Of a stretch of 64,000 nt of DNA, positions 21,975 through 33,243 are shown piece after piece. The notes under the pieces were generated by a model. That model had not been told where the DNA came from and ran no database searches. It worked only from the letters and a program-made list of their open reading frames with translations. The stretch's first letter is position 1, and each line of letters begins with the position of its first letter. The position numbers were made by a program, and so were the translations under genes. The DNA comes from Perilla frutescens (lineage: Eukaryota > Streptophyta > Magnoliopsida > Lamiales > Lamiaceae): the NCBI GenBank assembly GCA_026008535.1, contig BRKX01000009.1:34485001-34549000 (forward strand), read 5' to 3'.

Positions 21975-22885
21975 GTATTAATTTTCATGCTGATTAGTAT
22001 CAAATGAGATGCTTATAAGTATCAGAGTTAGATCAGATTTTATTTTATATTTTTATATGTGTGCATTTTTATTTTTTGTATGGAGTACCACATGGGAAAC
22101 TGAATGGTACTGTTTGATTTAATTGTACATATCAAATTTTATTTTGATTTTTTTTTATGTGTGAAAATCCAGTTGTCTGGTAAGCAAGTGTATAGTAATA
22201 ATTAATTGCTTATTAGTACCAATTGAATCAGAAACATGTATCAAATTTTCCATAATTTTTGTCTGTTATATGTTTTTTTAGATGTTATGTTTATGTCTTT
22301 AAAATTCAGTATAGCCTATTTTGCCACTTTCATTGTTTGAATGTGTGTGTATTTATGTATAGAGTATTAATTTTCATGTTGATTAGTACCAAATAAAATA
22401 CTTATAAGTATCAGAGTTAGGTCAGATTTTATTTTATGTTTGTATGTGTGTGTGATTTCATTTTTCGTACAGAGTATCAATTTTCATGCTGATTAGTACC
22501 AAATGAGATTCTTATAAGTATCAAAGTGATTTTATTTTATGTTTGTATGTGTGTGCAATTTTATTTTTGTATGGAGTATCAATTTTCATGATGATTAGTA
22601 CCAAATGAGATGCTTATAAGTATCAGAGTGATTTTATTTTATGTGTGTGCATTTTTTTTTGTATGGAGTATTAATGTTGATGCTGATTAGTACCAAATCA
22701 TATGCTCACAAGTATCAGAGTTAGGTCAGATTTTGTTTTATGTTTTATGTGTGTGCATTTTTTTTTTTGGTATGGAGTATCAATGTTGATGTTGATTAGT
22801 ACCGAATCAGATGCTTACAAGTATCAGAGTTAGGTCAGATTTTATTTCATGTTTTATGTGTGTGCATTTTTTTTGTATGGAGTAT
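21975..22885 (+). repeat. Minisatellite of about 100-bp units
   Basis: About five consecutive imperfect units span 22365-22885, with one separate unit at 21975-22090. Each runs through ATTAGTACCAAATGAGATGC, TTATAAGTATCAGAG, a GATTTTATTTTATGT block, GTGTGTGCA and GTATGGAGTATCAAT. It lies between the TATA-led leader and the short frame at 23246, where an intron would be expected. Confidence 0.75.
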
Positions 22886-23245
22886 CATATGAGAAACTGA
22901 ATTGTACTATTTTAGTTAATTGTATATATCAAATTTGAAATATTGTGTTGTATATTTATGTGTGCATGTATGAGTTCAGTATTAATATGCATGATGGTTA
23001 GTACTAGTTTGATTTGTTTATTTAAGTGCGAAAATCTAGTTGTTTAGTTAGTGTGGTGTAGAATCACTCTGTATGTCTATATTTTTATCATCGTGTGGTG
23101 TAGTATCACTCTGTATGCTTATTAGTACCATTTTATATGCATAGTAGTATCAAAATATTTCATTCAATATCTATGTAATCTATATTTTTCATAGTTTGTG
23201 TGTTTTAATATTTGGTTTCATTGACTTGTATATCAGGTTTGCTCA

Positions 23246-23404
23246 ATGAAGAAGAAGGTGACCAAGAAACATGAAGCTTGCAAGGGTGTCAATGTCATTG
23301 CAAAGTTTTTTGATGAGGCGACTTCTCGTGTTGTATCAAAGAATGAGGATGCTGCAGCACAGACGTCCAATGTTGATATAAGAAAGTTCAAGAAAGCATA
23401 TTGA
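23246..23404 (+). CDS. Short Lys-rich frame after a splice-acceptor-like site
   Basis: A 52-residue frame begins MKKKVTKKHEACKGVN, continues through FFDEATSRVVSKNED and ends RKFKKAY before TGA 23402-23404. A pyrimidine-rich tract and TATATCAG lie just upstream, so this may be a terminal exon rather than a complete gene. Its codon use and charge look protein-like against the AT-rich background. I do not recognise the family. It sits inside transposon-derived sequence and may be a captured or element-encoded fragment. Confidence 0.35.
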   Translation: MKKKVTKKHEACKGVNVIAKFFDEATSRVVSKNEDAAAQTSNVDIRKFKKAY

Positions 23405-23910
23405 AGTTTAAAAAATAACTCAGCGATTTATGGTGTCATCAAACGATTTAAACTAACAAAATAAAAGGGCATTAGCAAATAGTATAAAAATATCAATTCA
23501 ATATCATATATACTTTTTCATGCATTAATTAAATAATAATTAATTATTTATATTAAAAAATAAATACAGCTTCGATTTTATAATTCATCTTTAATACTAA
23601 GGAATGATTATATTTTGACAACATTAAATCCACAATTTCGCATATATGCTCCATACGTGGTTAGTACAAAAATAGTAGACTACTAATCACATATAACAAA
23701 AGAAGCATATATACAATCTAGTTAGACACTAGTTATACATTAAAGTATTATAAAATAACAAAATAAGCATCTTGGAATCTAAAAATAACTTAAAGATTTA
23801 TGTTCACATTAAACAACCTAAGTAAACATACACTAATAAAATAAAAAAAGCATTAACAAATAGAATAAAAAACATCCAGTAGCATAAAAATAGCATACCA
23901 TTGTATGATG
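23405..23910 (+). repeat. Diverged direct repeat pair
   Basis: The segment near 23404-23510 and that near 23778-23910 share the order TCTAAAAATAACT, GATTTATG, AAAC-AACCTAA, CTAACAAAATAAAA and GCATTAGCAAATAG, each with mismatches. This suggests an old internal duplication in the transposon body. Confidence 0.45.
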
Positions 23911-24329
23911 ACACTAAATATTTTTTGCAATGGTTATAATACAATCAACTCATTATTATTTATAATCTTCCATACATTAAATTGTTATATCTCTACTATG
24001 TATTGAAATTATGTTTCTACATGTTCAGTTAGATAGATAAAATAAATATAAAAAATAATATAGAAAAAATGCATCTAATTAATTATCATCATGCATAATT
24101 GTCGATTTTCATATTAATGTGTTTTATTAAAATCTTGCGCATATCACTATTTTCACTTTTAAAAATATGCAAGTATGAGTAATTGTTATTAATAATACAA
24201 GATTTAAGTTTCCTTAAATAAATTGGTTGAATTATAGTATCTTTAAACAACCTAAATTCAAGTTTACATGATTGTTCTTTAGTGCACCTACATATTAAAA
24301 AAAGCATCAGTTACTCTACCACTCTTAAT

Positions 24330-24431
24330 TAATTATAACTGTTAGATCTCAAAGATTAATGGATGAGATTAGTTCCAAATTTACACACTAGGGACCTATA
24401 TGCATGCTAACCCTTCCATATATATATATAT
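24330..24431. mobile_element. Right end of a (TA)n-bounded transposon
   Basis: TTTACACACTAGGG at about 24390, followed by (TA)n at 24418-24431, matches the right-end arrangement at 20255-20310 (TTTACACACTAGGGG then (TA)n). The sequence ATGGATGAGATTAG corresponds to the subterminal position. The matching left end is not certain; it may lie near 20600, giving an element of about 3.8 kb that includes the TATA-led unit. Confidence 0.45.
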
Positions 24432-25484
24432 AGAAAATTGATCATATAGGACATTTTTCCTAGTGTGGGAACCAGGACCATATCTCCATCAAATTTATTG
24501 ATCTAATAGTTGAGATTTAATGGAAAATATGGTATCAGTTTCGTAAATATCAGGACAAAAAAATAATGGAGGGTTATTTTCGTCCAAACCTTTAAACTGA
24601 TGATGTCAGCAATTAAAAAAATCTTGTAAAAGTTTTAAACGACCATAACTTTCTCATTTTTAATCCAATGTACACAAAAAATATATGAAATTAAAGTTGT
24701 CTTTGTGCGCTTACATTTAAGATGCCGAAAAGCTATGTTTAGATGAAAAATATGGACTAAAAATACAAAAGATAAATTTTTACGCATACCCAGGTTGTAA
24801 ATGCTTTCGTTAACGTCAGCATTATGATAACTTATGCTAACGAAGCATTTGGCATATGCTAACATAATGTATTCACTGTGCTAACGAAGAATTATCATAA
24901 TGCAAACGTAGCACATATTTATTATGGTTTATTCAATCTCAATTATGACTTATTTCATCTCAATTAGGGTTTATTCCATCTCAATTATGGTTTACTCTAT
25001 CTAATTATGATTAATAATTATTATTTTTAATTTAATTTTCCTTTTTAAGTTCTTAATTGATTATTATAGTTTATTCCATCTAATTATGAGTTATAACATA
25101 TGTTAGCAGAATATTGTCATATGCTAACATAGTGTATTCACAGTGCTAATGAAGCAAAATCAGAATGCTAACATAGTACATATATATTATTGATATGATT
25201 TACTTCGACTCATTTATGGTTTATCACATCCAATCAATGTTTATTTCATCCAATAGGGGTTTTCCATTCAATTAGGATTTATTAAATCAAAGTAGGTATA
25301 TAATTATTTTTTAGAAGATATTTTTCGCTAACAATATTAAAAAAATTTAATTAGCATCATGATATCATAGCTTCATTAGCATGATGATAATACTTCATTG
25401 ACAAAAACTTATATGAGACCGTCTAACGGGTCTCTTACGTTAGACGGATCTCCCCCGACCTAACCCGGTTGTGATCCGACCTGG

Positions 25485-25860
25485 CATATATATATTAAAA
25501 AAAATTGAATCACTCTCATCTCTCTCTGTATGCAATTCATTCTCATCTTTCTCTACGCGATTCTCTCCCTCATGACTCTCCTCTCTCACCATCTCCTCTG
25601 TCTTCAACCGGCGATTCTTCCCCTACAACCGCTACTTCTTCCCACAATCGCACCCTTCACGATCTTCCTCCACAACCACACCAATTATCGTGAACTATCG
25701 TGACCACCACTGAAGGAATTTGTGCCACCACCATCACCAACTATCACGACCACCGGCACTGTAGTCTTATCCATAACCGGCGCTTTATCATCAACATCTA
25801 CGACGCAGGGTTCAACTTCTTATTGTAAGTTTATCTAGGGCTTTTAATTTAGGAAATTTT
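25485..25860 (+). promoter_or_regulatory. TIR-embedded promoter and leader, plus strand
   Basis: ATATATATTAAAAAAAA at the inner edge of the left TIR is followed by a CT-rich leader and a Pro/Ser/Thr-rich frame (25505-25693). ACCACCACC-like codons and TAAGTTTATC, a possible splice donor near 25827, come next. This resembles a plant promoter and first exon. The frame itself is low complexity and is not claimed as a protein. Confidence 0.4.
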
Positions 25861-26987
25861 AATTTAGGGTAGTTTAATTTTGAATAACAGAGAATCTTAC
25901 GTTGAGTTGATTGTGTTGGTCCGTTGATCCTTGTTTATTGTATTTCATTTAGCAAATCTACTGCGTGCTATTTTATTGTTGCGGTTTGTTCTTAAAATTC
26001 AAAAATGCTCTTGCAGTTCTTGTTTATTATTAATGATACTTCATTGTATTGATAATGATGCTTACATTAATTATTGTTGATACTCTGCAATATGCATCTT
26101 AGTCACATTGACAAAGCTGAAGTAATTTGATTAATTTTTAGATAGATAGTTGTCATTATGTTCTGTATACACAATTGATTAATTAAATTTTGTTTCTGGT
26201 TCAAATTTTTGCAGTTGGATTTTGACAAATAATTCTTGTTTATTAATAATGATACTTCATTGCATTGGTAGTGATTCTTAAGTGAATTATTAGTGATACA
26301 TTATTGCATTATTTATGGTAGTTGATAAAAAATTAAAAATACTACTGCTGCAAACTAGTTGGGTGATTAAGTCTTTTGTTCTGATGCCCCGCTCCTCTGT
26401 CTTGTACGATTGACTTGAATTTGTATGGGTTAATTGTGTCTTCCATGCTATTCTTGAGAGGTGTTTGCTGTGTTGCATTAAAATATGCACCACTATTGTA
26501 ACCTGCTGTCAATTAGCACCTAAAACATGTTAAAATGGTATGAGTTTGTGTAAAACTTTAATTTGCTTAATCTGTTGTATCTATGCTTTGTTTCCTGTTT
26601 ATTATAATTGGGTTAGCAAATCTACTACGTGTTATGCTTACTGTCGCGCTTTGTTCTTAAAATTTAAATATGCTCTTGCAAGTCTTGTCCATTATTAGTA
26701 ATACTTCATTATATTGATAGTGATGCTTAAATCAATTATTGTTGATACTTTATTACATTGTTAAGGAAGTTGATAAGAAACTGACATGTAAGTATCATTA
26801 TACTGATATTTCATTGTGTTGATAGTGATGCTTAACTGAATTATCAGTGATACTTTATTTTATTGTTATTGATGTTAAGGAAGTTATCATTATGAATTAA
26901 CTGATAATGTTCAATTAAGTGAATATATTTCATTAAATACAGTTAATTGCGTTCTTAATTACAGTTTTAATTTAATCTATGTTTGTA

Positions 26988-27230
26988 GTGAACATGACGC
27001 TAAGAAAGGTGATGAATGTGATGATAAGGAGGATGAAGATGCTTGTTCTTCACCTAAAACCAAACACGAAGTTAAGGAAGCTTAGGAGTATGATGATAAG
27101 GATGATGAAGATGCTTGCTCTCCACCTGAAGCCAAACACGAAATTAAGAAAACGAAGAGAGGAAATATATTAAGAAGAAGAGGAAATCATGCAATGATAA
27201 GAAGAAGAAGGGTAAGAAAATCCTACTTGC
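26988..27230 (+). pseudogene. Acidic/Lys-rich exon with an internal duplication
   Basis: After an acceptor-like TTTGTAG, a frame reads EHDAKKGDECDDKEDEDAC, then SSPKTKHEVKEA, then TAG. The same block repeats in frame with small changes (YDDKDDEDAC, SPPEAKHEIKKTK) before a basic stretch of Arg and Lys. The in-frame stop and the duplication suggest decay. It may be the continuation of the transcript starting near 25500. I do not recognise the protein; short acidic/basic repeats occur in many nuclear proteins. Confidence 0.4.
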
Positions 27231-27660
27231 AGAAATGAATGGATCAGAAGGGGGTTTGGTTCTCTCTATTTCCGGGCCGGTCGGGAGGTGAAGGCCATAA
27301 AAGGAGATTGCCCTCCCAATAAGGAAGAGGGGAAAAAAGTGTTGTCATCTGTGCCACCATTCCATTAGTAGGAATGTATGTGCCGGCTCCTCGTGTACTG
27401 ATGTCTTGCTGCCACAACCAAGTTCTTCATTGCTTTGGTTGTTGCTCGAGTTAACTACTACTAAGTAAGGAAGCGCTCGGCCTCCCCTAGTGTCTTTTCC
27501 TGTTCTGTTGCCGCTTCCTATACCTCTCTCTATGCGCTCGTCGGTTCCTGTGAATTATGACCTTCGCTTGGAATGTGAGCAAATATATCATGTTTATTGC
27601 TCAACTGTATTTTGGCTATCTTACGTAGAGTTATCAATGAATTACAGAGCAATTCTCAAC
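27230..27660. other. GC-richer block of foreign-looking composition
   Basis: From about 27230 the sequence abruptly becomes close to half GC (for example TTCCGGGCCGGTCGGGAGG and AGGAAGCGCTCGGCCTCCCC), while both flanks are AT-rich. No frame runs through it. Composition and texture suggest an organelle-derived insert, perhaps mitochondrial; that is inference only. Confidence 0.35.
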
Positions 27661-27894
27661 CAACAAAACTGGAAGGAATCGTGATGAAAATGAAGAATTG
27701 ATTTTTTGTAATTATGATGGGAAGTTTTAGTGGTTTGGAAATATTAGGTTTTGTAATGTTTCCAGAATGTATTTGTTGGAGTTATAAATTTTAGAATATG
27801 TAAGCCATATTTTTTTGTAATGAATTGCATTTTGTTGTAGTTATGAACATGTTTAGAAATCTTTGAATATATATTTTCTTGATGTTGCAGATAA

Positions 27895-27977
27895 TATGTA
27901 TCACTATTTATGAAGAAAAGTATCACTATGTGTGTAGTGAAGTAACACTATTTATTTTGTATATTAGCAGTGATAAA

Positions 27978-28016
<39 letters not shown>

Positions 28017-28890
28017 AATCATAAAAAAACTTTAGTAACAGTAATGATGTTCTCAATATATCAAATAATTTTATGGATTATTAGTAATCATTTAATATCA
28101 TAACTTATAAACTACAGTATCAATATTAATGTAACAAAGTATCACTATCTGTATCGTGAAATAACACTATTTATTTCGTGAATAATTTAATAGCATGGCA
28201 GATAATATGTATCATTATTAATGCATAAAAGTATCAATATGTGTGTTGTGAAGTAACACTATTTACTTCGTGTATTATTAGTAATAAAAAACAGAGACAC
28301 ACACGCACGCAAAACGTAAAAAATCATCAGCAATAGTAATGATATCCTCAATATATCAGATAATTTCCTGCATTATTAGTAATCATTTACCATCATAACT
28401 TATCAAACACAGTGTCAATACTAATGTAACAAAGTATCACTGTCTGTGAGTGAAGTAACACTATTTAACTCTGAAGTGAAGTATCATTAGATATAAATTT
28501 GGTGAAATATCATTAACTATTAAGTGAAGTATCATTAGATATATATCTTGTGAATTATCATTAAATGTAATGTGAAGTATCATTAATTATGAGATGAGGT
28601 ATCATTAACCCGGAAGTGGAGTATAATTTGATATTATTGATGATTAAACATTGATTATCGAATCAAGAATAGATAACTGTCATTAATTATGAGTGGAGTA
28701 TCATTAACTCAAGTATCAGAATCATTATTTATAAGATGAAGTATCATGAACTCACATATGAGTATCACTAATTAGAAAGAATCGGGTAAAAATATTTATT
28801 TCATTATCATAGAGAAAAATATCATTGATTACAAATAAAGTATCACTAATTACAAAAGAAAGTAACAATAATTACAAATAAAAGTATCAT
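27895..28890. repeat. Irregular array of GTATCA-type motifs
   Basis: AAGTATCACTA, GAAGTAACACTATTTA and GAAGTATCATTAA variants recur more than fifteen times at irregular spacing, making up much of this kilobase. The same AGTATCA core is frequent in the minisatellite at 21975-22885. No open frame exists. The array could be a binding-site cluster or a degenerate satellite. Confidence 0.6.
27978..28014. repeat. (GA)n microsatellite
   Basis: A GA run inside the Mutator-like element. Confidence 0.9.
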
Positions 28891-29285
28891 TAAAAATCTT
28901 CAACAAGATCTCGATCTTCCACCTTGCAAGACCAACAATGACATCCTCCAACGCATCAGTGACAACAAATCGGAAGGGGATTCGAAAACCACAAAAATCA
29001 GTTCTAACTATCACATTGAATTGAAATGTTGAGCTAGATACAAAGAGGTATCACTAACTGTTGAATTTATTATTTATCAAAAATATCATTATATCTGAAA
29101 TAAAGAACCATTAAATATAATGTGAAGTAAACAAACTATAACATTGAATTGTATATCATCCAGAAACAAAGAGGTGTTACTGACTGTGTCGTGAAAGATC
29201 ACTAGCTACTAGGTACACTACTGTCTTAACTACATGCGATTGGCGAATTACAACAAACACAAAAGAGAAGTAAAGTATGACTTAC

Positions 29286-29375
29286 TTCCGGATTGCAACT
29301 GAACATATTCATGTTCATTGAGATATGTAGTTTCTACATCTTCATCATTTGATTCGTCATCAAGTAGAACAATAT
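29286..29375 (-). pseudogene. Acidic exon-like segment in the Mutator-like element
   Basis: On the minus strand TTCTTAG precedes a frame IVLLDDESNDEDVETT and YLNEHEYVQLQSG, ending at a strong donor GTAAGTC. It follows the right-hand promoter-like region (29780-30010), so it may be the second exon of a transcript converging on the plus-strand unit. Protein identity is unknown. Confidence 0.4.
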
Positions 29376-29795
29376 CTAAGAATTATAAAATTGAAATTTA
29401 AATTAGTACTAAAAATATTATCACAATAACAAATAGTCTATGAAATAGAAATTTGAATGAATTCATTCAGAGGCATATTATTGAACACATGATATGCATA
29501 ATTTCGTAAACCTAATTATTGATCAAGGATCACAATTTCACAAATCACGTAAACAAAAGAAACATCATCATTCGTTGCAGACGTATCTTTACCAGAATCG
29601 CATAGAGAGGAGAAAAATTTATCCATTAAATCATCGAGTGGAACAAAAACAAAATCACGTGGATAAGAACACATATCTGTTGTTGCTTATGTTATGTTGT
29701 CGAAATCGATTGAAATTCCATCGGAGATAACGTTGCTTGCTTTTCCCAAATTATCCATTCAATCGTGCACAAAATTGCGAGTTTGAATTATCGGA

Positions 29796-29915
29796 GGTTG
29801 AATCACGAGCTGCTAGGGTTCAGATGTGGATTGCGAGATTGAAGGCGTCATATCGAAGGTTGAATCGCGAGCTGCTAGGGTTCAGATGTGGATCGCGAGA
29901 TTGAAGGCGTCGTGT
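29796..29915. repeat. Two tandem 62-bp copies in the minus-strand leader
   Basis: GGTTGAATCRCGAGCTGCTA with GGGTTCAGATGTGGA and CGAGATTGAAGGCGTC occurs twice, 62 bp apart. On the minus strand this reads as a leader with two AACCCTAGCAGCTCG blocks. Confidence 0.8.
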
Positions 29916-30329
29916 GTGGGCGGAAATCAAGATGCGGTCGTGCGTGGGAGCTGGAAGAAAACCTACGCGAGTTGGGGGAAGAAAATTGTGTGAATTTTTT
30001 TTTAATATATATATTACTGGGTTGCGTCAGGTGGAGATCCGTCTAACGTAAGAGACTCGTTAGACGGTCTCACACAAGTGTGCCCCTACTTCATTAGCAC
30101 GACGACCTGTTATCAAATACTCCACTATTTTTGTAACAATTGTCAAATTATGTTAATGCCCCTACGCAATTTTTTTTCAAATATTACAGAATTACCACCA
30201 CCTTTTTAATCAAATTTGGGCCTTTGATTTTTGAGGATTGTATGGTGTGAGATATGGTCAAATATTTGATTTTTTTTTTATTATTCTGTATTTTCTTGTT
30301 GTTTTTTTAATTTCATTTACAAATGATTT

Positions 30330-30700
30330 TTTAAGATATTTTGATGTTTTTTTATTAAATTACATGCTTTGTATTTTTTTTAATTATTCTTTTTTTTTTT
30401 ATGTTACAAGTGCTTTTTTTCTATTATTTGATATTTTTTTTATTAGATTATATGCTTTGTGTTTTTTTTTTCCTGTTACAAATGCTTTTTTTTCTATTAT
30501 TTGATATTTTATTTATTAAATTATATGCCTTGTGCTTTTTTCGTTACAAGTGTTTTTTTTATATTATTTGATATTTTTTTAATTAAATTATATGCTTTGC
30601 GCTTTTTGTATTCTTGTGGTTTACTTTGTTATTCCATTACAAATACTATTTTTAGAATATTTGATTTTTTTTATTAAATTAAATGCTATGTGAGCGATTT
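30330..30700 (+). repeat. T-rich minisatellite
   Basis: Four to five imperfect units of about 65-95 bp each contain TTAAATTATATGCTTTGTG, a T run, GTTACAARTGC and TTATTTGATATTTT. Frames read through it are low-complexity Phe/Tyr-rich artefacts. Confidence 0.7.
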
Positions 30701-31029
30701 TCACAATATTTATTATAAAAAAAAAACCGATTGTTCACAAGAACCATCATTGAAAAAAAAACCTTGATTCCATTGGTCAAGTTAGGTGTTGGTGTATTGA
30801 ATGAGAGAAAAAATTTAATTGGGGACATATAAATAATAAAATATTTATAACAAGAAAAAAAAAACAAATATTTGATAAATTAAATTTACAATTCAAACGG
30901 TTGCAAAATGGAGACAAACGTAAATGAAGGAATGAATATTTATTAGGATATAAATTGATCTTGTATGACCAAAATGTCATTTTTCATCAATAAAAAATAA
31001 AATATATATTAAGAAAAAATTAATCATAA

Positions 31030-31170
31030 CTTGTCACTACATTTTACTCACATTATAGGATAATGTTATCTTATAACTTGTCACTACATTTTACTCACAT
31101 TATTGGATAACGTTATGTCAGAACTTGTCACTACCTATACTTATATTGTTGAAGCTTTTGGACTTGTCCT
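31030..31170 (+). repeat. Short tandem repeat of CTTGTCACTACATTTTA units
   Basis: A unit of about 47 bp with AACTTGTCACTACATTTTAC, TCACATTAT and GGATAATGTTAT is present two and a half times. A diverged copy of its core appears at 32325-32355 beyond the hairpin array, as if the array were inserted into it. Confidence 0.65.
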
Positions 31171-31599
31171 TGTCACGGCCGTCACCTAATCTCATAACTC
31201 GTCACTACTTTTTATTGTAAAATAGTTTAAAATAATATTGCATCGGTATAACATTTAATTATTTATAAAAATTTACGATTTTTAACTAAAAAATATGATA
31301 ATTCACTATAATATATAATTTTAAATTTAAATATTAAATTTAATATATTAGTTTTATAAAATTTAATTGATTAATTATTTCATAAGTTCTAAAAGAACAA
31401 TATTCATTTATATAAATCTCGAGTTCATCTTATATTTTTATGATTAATCTATCTTGTATATAATTATATATCTCTCCTGTAATTAAAAATGTTAATATTC
31501 ATTATCTAGTTAAAAAGTAAGTACATTTTAATATGTTATTTTGTTGTGTTTTATTTATATGATTTATAATATCTAATAAACAGTACACTTAAAAAAATG

Positions 31600-32322
31600 A
31601 AATTTCAATTTTTCAACCGAAAAATAATACTGGAATTTTATTAAAAAATAATAAATTAAATAAATTAAAATAAAAAATATTAAAATATTTCAGTAGAAAA
31701 ATACCGCTGGAATCCGGAAAAATCACAAATAAAAAATATCTAAGTATATTCCAGCAGAAAAATACCGCTGGAATAAGGAAAAAATAAAATAAAATAAAAA
31801 ATAACAAAATATTTCAGGAAAAAAATACCGCTGAAATCCAGAAAAAATCATAAATATTAAAATATTCTAGTGAAAAAATATTGCTGGAATATGGAAAAAA
31901 TTTGAAAATAAAGTAAATAATATTAAAATATTCAAGCGGAAAAATAACGCTAGAATCTGGAAAGATTCATATATAAAAAATATTAAAATATTCCAGCGGA
32001 AAGATACCGCTGGAATTCGGAAAAATCACAAATAAAAAAATATTAAAAAATTCCAGCGAAAAAATACCACAAGAATATGGAAAAAAAGTAAAAAAAAAAA
32101 TATTTATAATATTCCAGCGTAGTTTTTTGCATACATTGGAATTTCCAACGGATTTAAATCCGCTGGAATATCCGGTGAAAATTTCCAACGAGCATATATT
32201 TCACTGGAATGTTCGATGGAAAGTTCGAGCAAATATTTTTGCTAAAATAACCGATCTGAAAAATTCCAGCATAAATGAAATCCGCTGGAATAAATCCGTT
32301 GTAATATGCTAATTTTCTTGTT
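31600..32322. mobile_element. Hairpin-repeat array resembling a CACTA subterminal region
   Basis: A core TTCCAGCGGAAAAATACCGC with its own inverse (CCGCTGGAA) recurs roughly eight times in imperfect units of about 60-70 bp. Larger inverted variants follow at 32115-32300 (CAACGGATTTAAATCCGCTG). On the minus strand the right edge reads AACAAGAAAATTAGCATATT, close to CACTACAAGAAAA-type CACTA tips but without an intact CACTA. No partner end or transposase is visible. A solo or truncated CACTA end is the best explanation. Confidence 0.5.
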
Positions 32323-32359
32323 CATAACCAGTCACTACTTTTCTTGTTGAACTTTTGGG

Positions 32360-33235
32360 GGTAAATTCTTTAATATATGCAATTCTTTTTGCTATTTTAA
32401 TTTTTTATCAGCTAACCGATAAAAAAATTTCGGTATCGGACTATCATAATAAATAGTTAAGTATCACAATATGGTATTTAAAGTGTCATAATAGATTTTT
32501 CGATCGACTAAAATTTTTAACAAAAACTTTTATTATTGGATAAAGTAAAAAATATAGGATATAAATAACCTAAATTAATGGGCTTAGGGACACGTGTCGA
32601 CTGAACAATGAAGTGAGGCATTACATCCATCCTGTCTTAGAATTTACTAGATTTTGGGTACTTGTCCTTGCATAAATATTCTATAGTTCACATGGAGTTT
32701 GTCCATTGCTCAAACATTTCGTCTATTAATGGTCACATAGTGTTTTACTTCTAAAGTTACACGAGTGTGGAAATATCTTTTTTCATTTTTTTAAGAAATA
32801 TTCTTATTTAATTAGAATGGGATGCTGCTCAATTTTCCTAAATGAAGAAGTTGGATTTTCATGTTTTTAAATGTGTTTCTATTCAAATTATGATTTTTAT
32901 GCTCAATTTTCCTAAATGAAGAAGTTGGATTTTCATGTTTTTAAACGTGTTTTGATTCAAAATATGACTTTTTTTTATGTTTTGGTGATGTCTCATGCAC
33001 GGTCTTATTGGGACGAGAGCGTTACATCACCCATTATAGACATCTAGTATATTTTCATTTTGAATTCAATGCACTAGCTAGGTGCTCATATGGATGCCTA
33101 CAATAAGAATGAAAAAAAATGTTCTTTAAGTTATATCAATACAAATAAAACGATGCTATTATTCAACTCGATTTGACTCTTTTAAAGTTCTATATAAAAT
33201 CTCGACAAATTTATGATATAAATTGACCATTCATA
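32360..33235. other. Intergenic sequence with a local duplication
   Basis: A block CAATTTTCCTAAATGAAGAA with GTTGGATTTTCATGTTTTTAAA occurs twice (near 32830 and 32904). The rest is AT-rich and unassigned. Confidence 0.5.
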
Positions 33236-33243
33236 CAAGATAT

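Larger units (their letters stand above)
25400..30086. mobile_element. 4.7-kb Mutator-like element with 9-bp target duplication
   Basis: TACTTCATT occurs exactly at 25391-25399 and 30087-30095. The ends are inverted repeats of about 100 bp sharing GAGACCGTCTAACG, TCTCTTACGTTAGACGG and ATATATATTAAAAAAAA. The 9-bp TSD and long TIRs are diagnostic of MULEs. No transposase frame is visible. Instead the element contains gene-like units pointing inward from both ends and a GTATCA-rich array, so it is non-autonomous and may have captured host sequence. Confidence 0.85.
24432..30250. mobile_element. Second (TA)n-associated transposon, split by a Mutator-like element
   Basis: The left arm (24432-25390) starts at (TA)n. 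It carries CCATATCTCC-like terminal sequence, a block ACGACCATAACTTTCTC that parallels ACGATCATAACTTGCTC in the element at 12499, and many TATGCTAACGAAGC repeats. The right arm (30096-30250) carries inverted relatives (GTGTGAGATATGGTC, with GATTTTTGAGG subterminally). The 25400-30086 Mutator-like element interrupts it. Without that insertion it is about 1.1 kb. The outermost right tip is not preserved clearly. Confidence 0.5.

Noticed and set aside
28500..28890. The GTATCA array as a CRISPR-like array
   Set aside because: Motifs are short, irregularly spaced and variable, and the context is a plant nuclear transposon.
30238..30677. Phe/Tyr-rich membrane-like proteins
   Set aside because: These frames read T-rich minisatellite units, so the hydrophobicity is a composition artefact.
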